64,000 bases of DNA from Neovahlkampfia damariscottae (Eukaryota > Heterolobosea > Selenaionea > Neovahlkampfiida > Neovahlkampfiidae). The notes under the pieces were generated by a model. The model saw only the letters and a program-made list of their open reading frames with translations, was not told the origin of the DNA and searched no databases. Each line of letters opens with the position of its first letter. Within the stretch, counting starts at the first letter, position 1. This document shows, piece by piece, positions 62,212 through 64,000 of this stretch. The translations under genes and the position numbers were made by a program. Location of the stretch: positions 22,160-86,159 of the forward strand of contig JABLTG010000081.1 in NCBI GenBank assembly GCA_016618085.1, given 5' to 3'.

Positions 62212-63681
62212 TTAATCTATTCCTGGAATAAGAGAGCTCAATAATTTATCATTCTGTTGTTTCATTACTTCATAAACTAAAGATAGAAAAGGCTCGTCTT
62301 TTAAATCTTTGAAATTATCATAAGTTATTTCTTGTCCATCCATGGCACGCAAAGTTTTATAAAAATTCTTTTCAATTGAAGCAGCCATCATCTTTATTCC
62401 ATTTTGAACCAAAAAATGAGCATTTTGTAAATATCCTTTGGGATCCAACACTTAAAAACAAGTTAGAATAAATTATTTTTTCAAACAAGTGACCATTGAT
62501 ACCTTTGTCGTTAATTCATCAACAAATTCAATTCTATACATCACCATTTTAGTAGCTAAATAACCTTCCAAAATTTTAGTTTCATTATTTTCTGTGAATT
62601 CATATTTCATCTTTTTGGACCATTGTATATTTTCATTTGACGAGAATTGCTTCAGATATGGTCTTCTTGCAAAATATAAAATTCGTTTTTGTGGATTGTA
62701 GTGAACACAAAAAACGTCAGAATACTTTCTTGGTGTATTAAATGGAAAAGGTGGATGACAACATATCTCTGTTGTTATAGAACGTATTTGATTTGCTATA
62801 TTGTCTTTTGGAAATTCGTTGATCAATTGTTCCATTGAAAATGTATCTTTTACTTCAAAATTAACAAGACCTTTTTCAACTTGTTTCAAATAATCTTTTT
62901 TCAACAAAAATGAAATCACTTTTTCAATTGGAAACGGTAGTGTTGTTATAATTTTAAAGCCCATTGAAGATTCAAAAAATTTTGATCCTGGAATAAATTT
63001 GTATGTGCTTGTGTAAACACTATAACTTTTTTTGCTATAAATTTGTTCCCAAAGAAATGAATCTGCTTGTAATTCTTCACAAAAAAATATTTCTTCTTTT
63101 GAAATAAACGGTTTATCAAATATTTTATCATCAAACGGATATTTGAGTACTGTATTTAATTTCATGACGTTAGGATTTTCTGAATATTTCGAAAATACTT
63201 CTTCAACATTTTTTGATCTAATAAAACGAGTAAAGTTATCAGCACTCAATTCTAACATCAAAATTCTTTTCAATGGAGTGAATAATGTATAAGCATCTTT
63301 TTCCAATATCCACTTATCCTTTTCTTCTAATTGTCCTTTTAAACTCTCCATTAAACCTTCTCTTGTTGGTTGAGAAATATTTAACTCTCTGAATGCTTTC
63401 TCTTTTATGAAGGTATTTATAATGTATTCACATTTTTTAATAATTTCTTTTTCAATTTTAAGTTCTTGGAGTGAATCTATTTCTAAAACACAGTCAAATG
63501 GATCATCATTGTATTCCTTTTTTAAAAATGCATAAAATTGTTGTTTGATTTCTTCAACAAAAAAGACAGAAAGAAATTCAATAGAGTATGCTGTAATTTC
63601 AAAATTTTCGCTGCTCCTTCCTCTTAGACTTCTGCTTTTTGGTTTGACTGAACTGTCTGATTTTTTTCTTGGTGAGAACAT
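62212..63681 (-). CDS. RGS-START domain protein
   Basis: Exons 62487-63681 and 62212-62450 give 477 aa. After a basic Ser/Arg-rich start (MFSPRKKSD) comes an RGS domain (~40-155: EIKQQFYAFLKKEYNDDPFD, then a long helical part ending ADNFTRFIRS), which speeds GTP hydrolysis by G-alpha. A START-like lipid-binding domain follows (~200-440: GFKIITTLPFPIEKVISFLL, YNPQKRILYFARRP, TTKVSMVTLLDPKGYL). The last motif is complete only after removing the 36-nt intron 62451-62486. It may dock at membranes through lipid and switch off G-alpha; partners are not shown, but two G-alpha genes lie in the same window. ATG 63681 is chosen because the longer frame has only TTG and ATTGG lies 6 nt upstream. Confidence 0.88.
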
Positions 63682-63874
63682 AAACGATTGGATTACCCAG
63701 ATTAGGAAAGAGGATTTACCATTTTGGTTTATAAAGAAAGAAATTTTCAACAACTTTGAGATGTTTATATTAGGAAAAAACCTCTCCAGTTGTTTTCATA
63801 ACCTTCAAGCCTCGAGTTTTGATTATTAAGAGTGTTTGGTTTTATAATTCTTTGAGTTTCCTCTTTTGTAACAG

Positions 63875-64000
63875 CCTGATGATTTTGAATCAGTTTTGAC
63901 AAAAGTACATTCAGAAGAACAAAATTATGTCAATTACAAATTAGAATATCAATCATTGGAAATTTATTTAGATGCATTATCAAAATATAAACTCTTTTTC
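63875..64000 (+). CDS. Partial exon of an unidentified gene running off the window
   Basis: After a likely acceptor (TTTTGTAACAG, ending 63874) a frame stays open to the window end: PDDFESVLTKVHSEEQNY and on, helical and Glu/Leu/Tyr-rich. Its first exon should lie between 63690 and 63850, but I could not fix a start and donor in phase. No family is recognised. Confidence 0.4.

Noticed and set aside
1-64000. CRISPR arrays, insertion sequences, integrated viral genes
   Set aside because: No regular spaced repeats, transposase, integrase or capsid-like frames were recognised.

Overview
The window looks like the nuclear genome of a free-living, AT-rich unicellular eukaryote. It has no operons, carries many spliceosomal GT..AG introns, uses TAA, TGA and TAG as stops (standard code), and encodes a mitochondrial ribosomal protein, a mitochondrial carrier and a spliceosomal helicase. 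Several features recall heterolobosean amoebae (the Naegleria/Willaertia group): secreted RCC1-EGF proteins, large multi-pass PAS-cyclases, RGS-START proteins and many G-alpha subunits. That placement is inference from domain content; no marker gene that would settle it was recognised.

Layout. 1-5.6 kb: the 5' part of PRP16 (minus), an F-box-like gene (plus), and a secreted RCC1/EGF/DOMON protein (minus). 6.1-11.6 kb: a 13-exon gene whose spliced frame gives a protein kinase-NACHT-HEAT protein of 1672 aa. 11.6-13.9 kb: 3-hydroxyacyl-CoA dehydratase and a PepD-type dipeptidase with a signal peptide, sharing a 57-nt divergent promoter. 14-27.1 kb: a head-to-tail minus-strand run of malic enzyme, RluA-type pseudouridine synthase, a giant alpha-actinin, two tandem G-alpha genes, a glycosyltransferase-like gene and an SLC25A39/40-type carrier. 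27.2-44.1 kb: a 126-aa membrane protein and complete midasin (5411 aa, 4 exons). 44.4-57 kb: an AMPK-gamma-like CBS protein, an RRM-DUF899 fusion, an ER-type 2-Cys peroxiredoxin, mS34, an EEP nuclease/phosphatase, a LisH protein, a small coiled-coil gene, a TBC1D22-type RabGAP, a basic protein, a BTB-BACK protein, a coiled-coil protein and a KH-DUF1771-Smr protein. 57.5-64 kb: a 1535-aa adenylyl cyclase facing an RGS-START protein, then the start of one more gene.

Gene structure was rebuilt by hand from splice sites, frame and protein-family continuity. I modelled 75 introns. All but three are 27-45 nt, and every spliced model closes in frame. Several apparent small genes are exons of larger ones (midasin N-terminus, EEP N-terminus). 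Nearly every gene has an ATTGG/CCAAT box 5-60 nt from its start codon, and about ten stop codons lie inside an AATAAA hexamer, so genes are packed with gaps as small as 13-20 nt.

Functional themes: G-protein/cAMP signalling (two G-alpha, RGS-START, adenylyl cyclase), ribosome biogenesis and RNA work (midasin, PRP16, Pus, KH-Smr, RRM), and one candidate innate-immunity-like STAND protein. No tRNA, rRNA, CRISPR array, transposon or viral gene was recognised.
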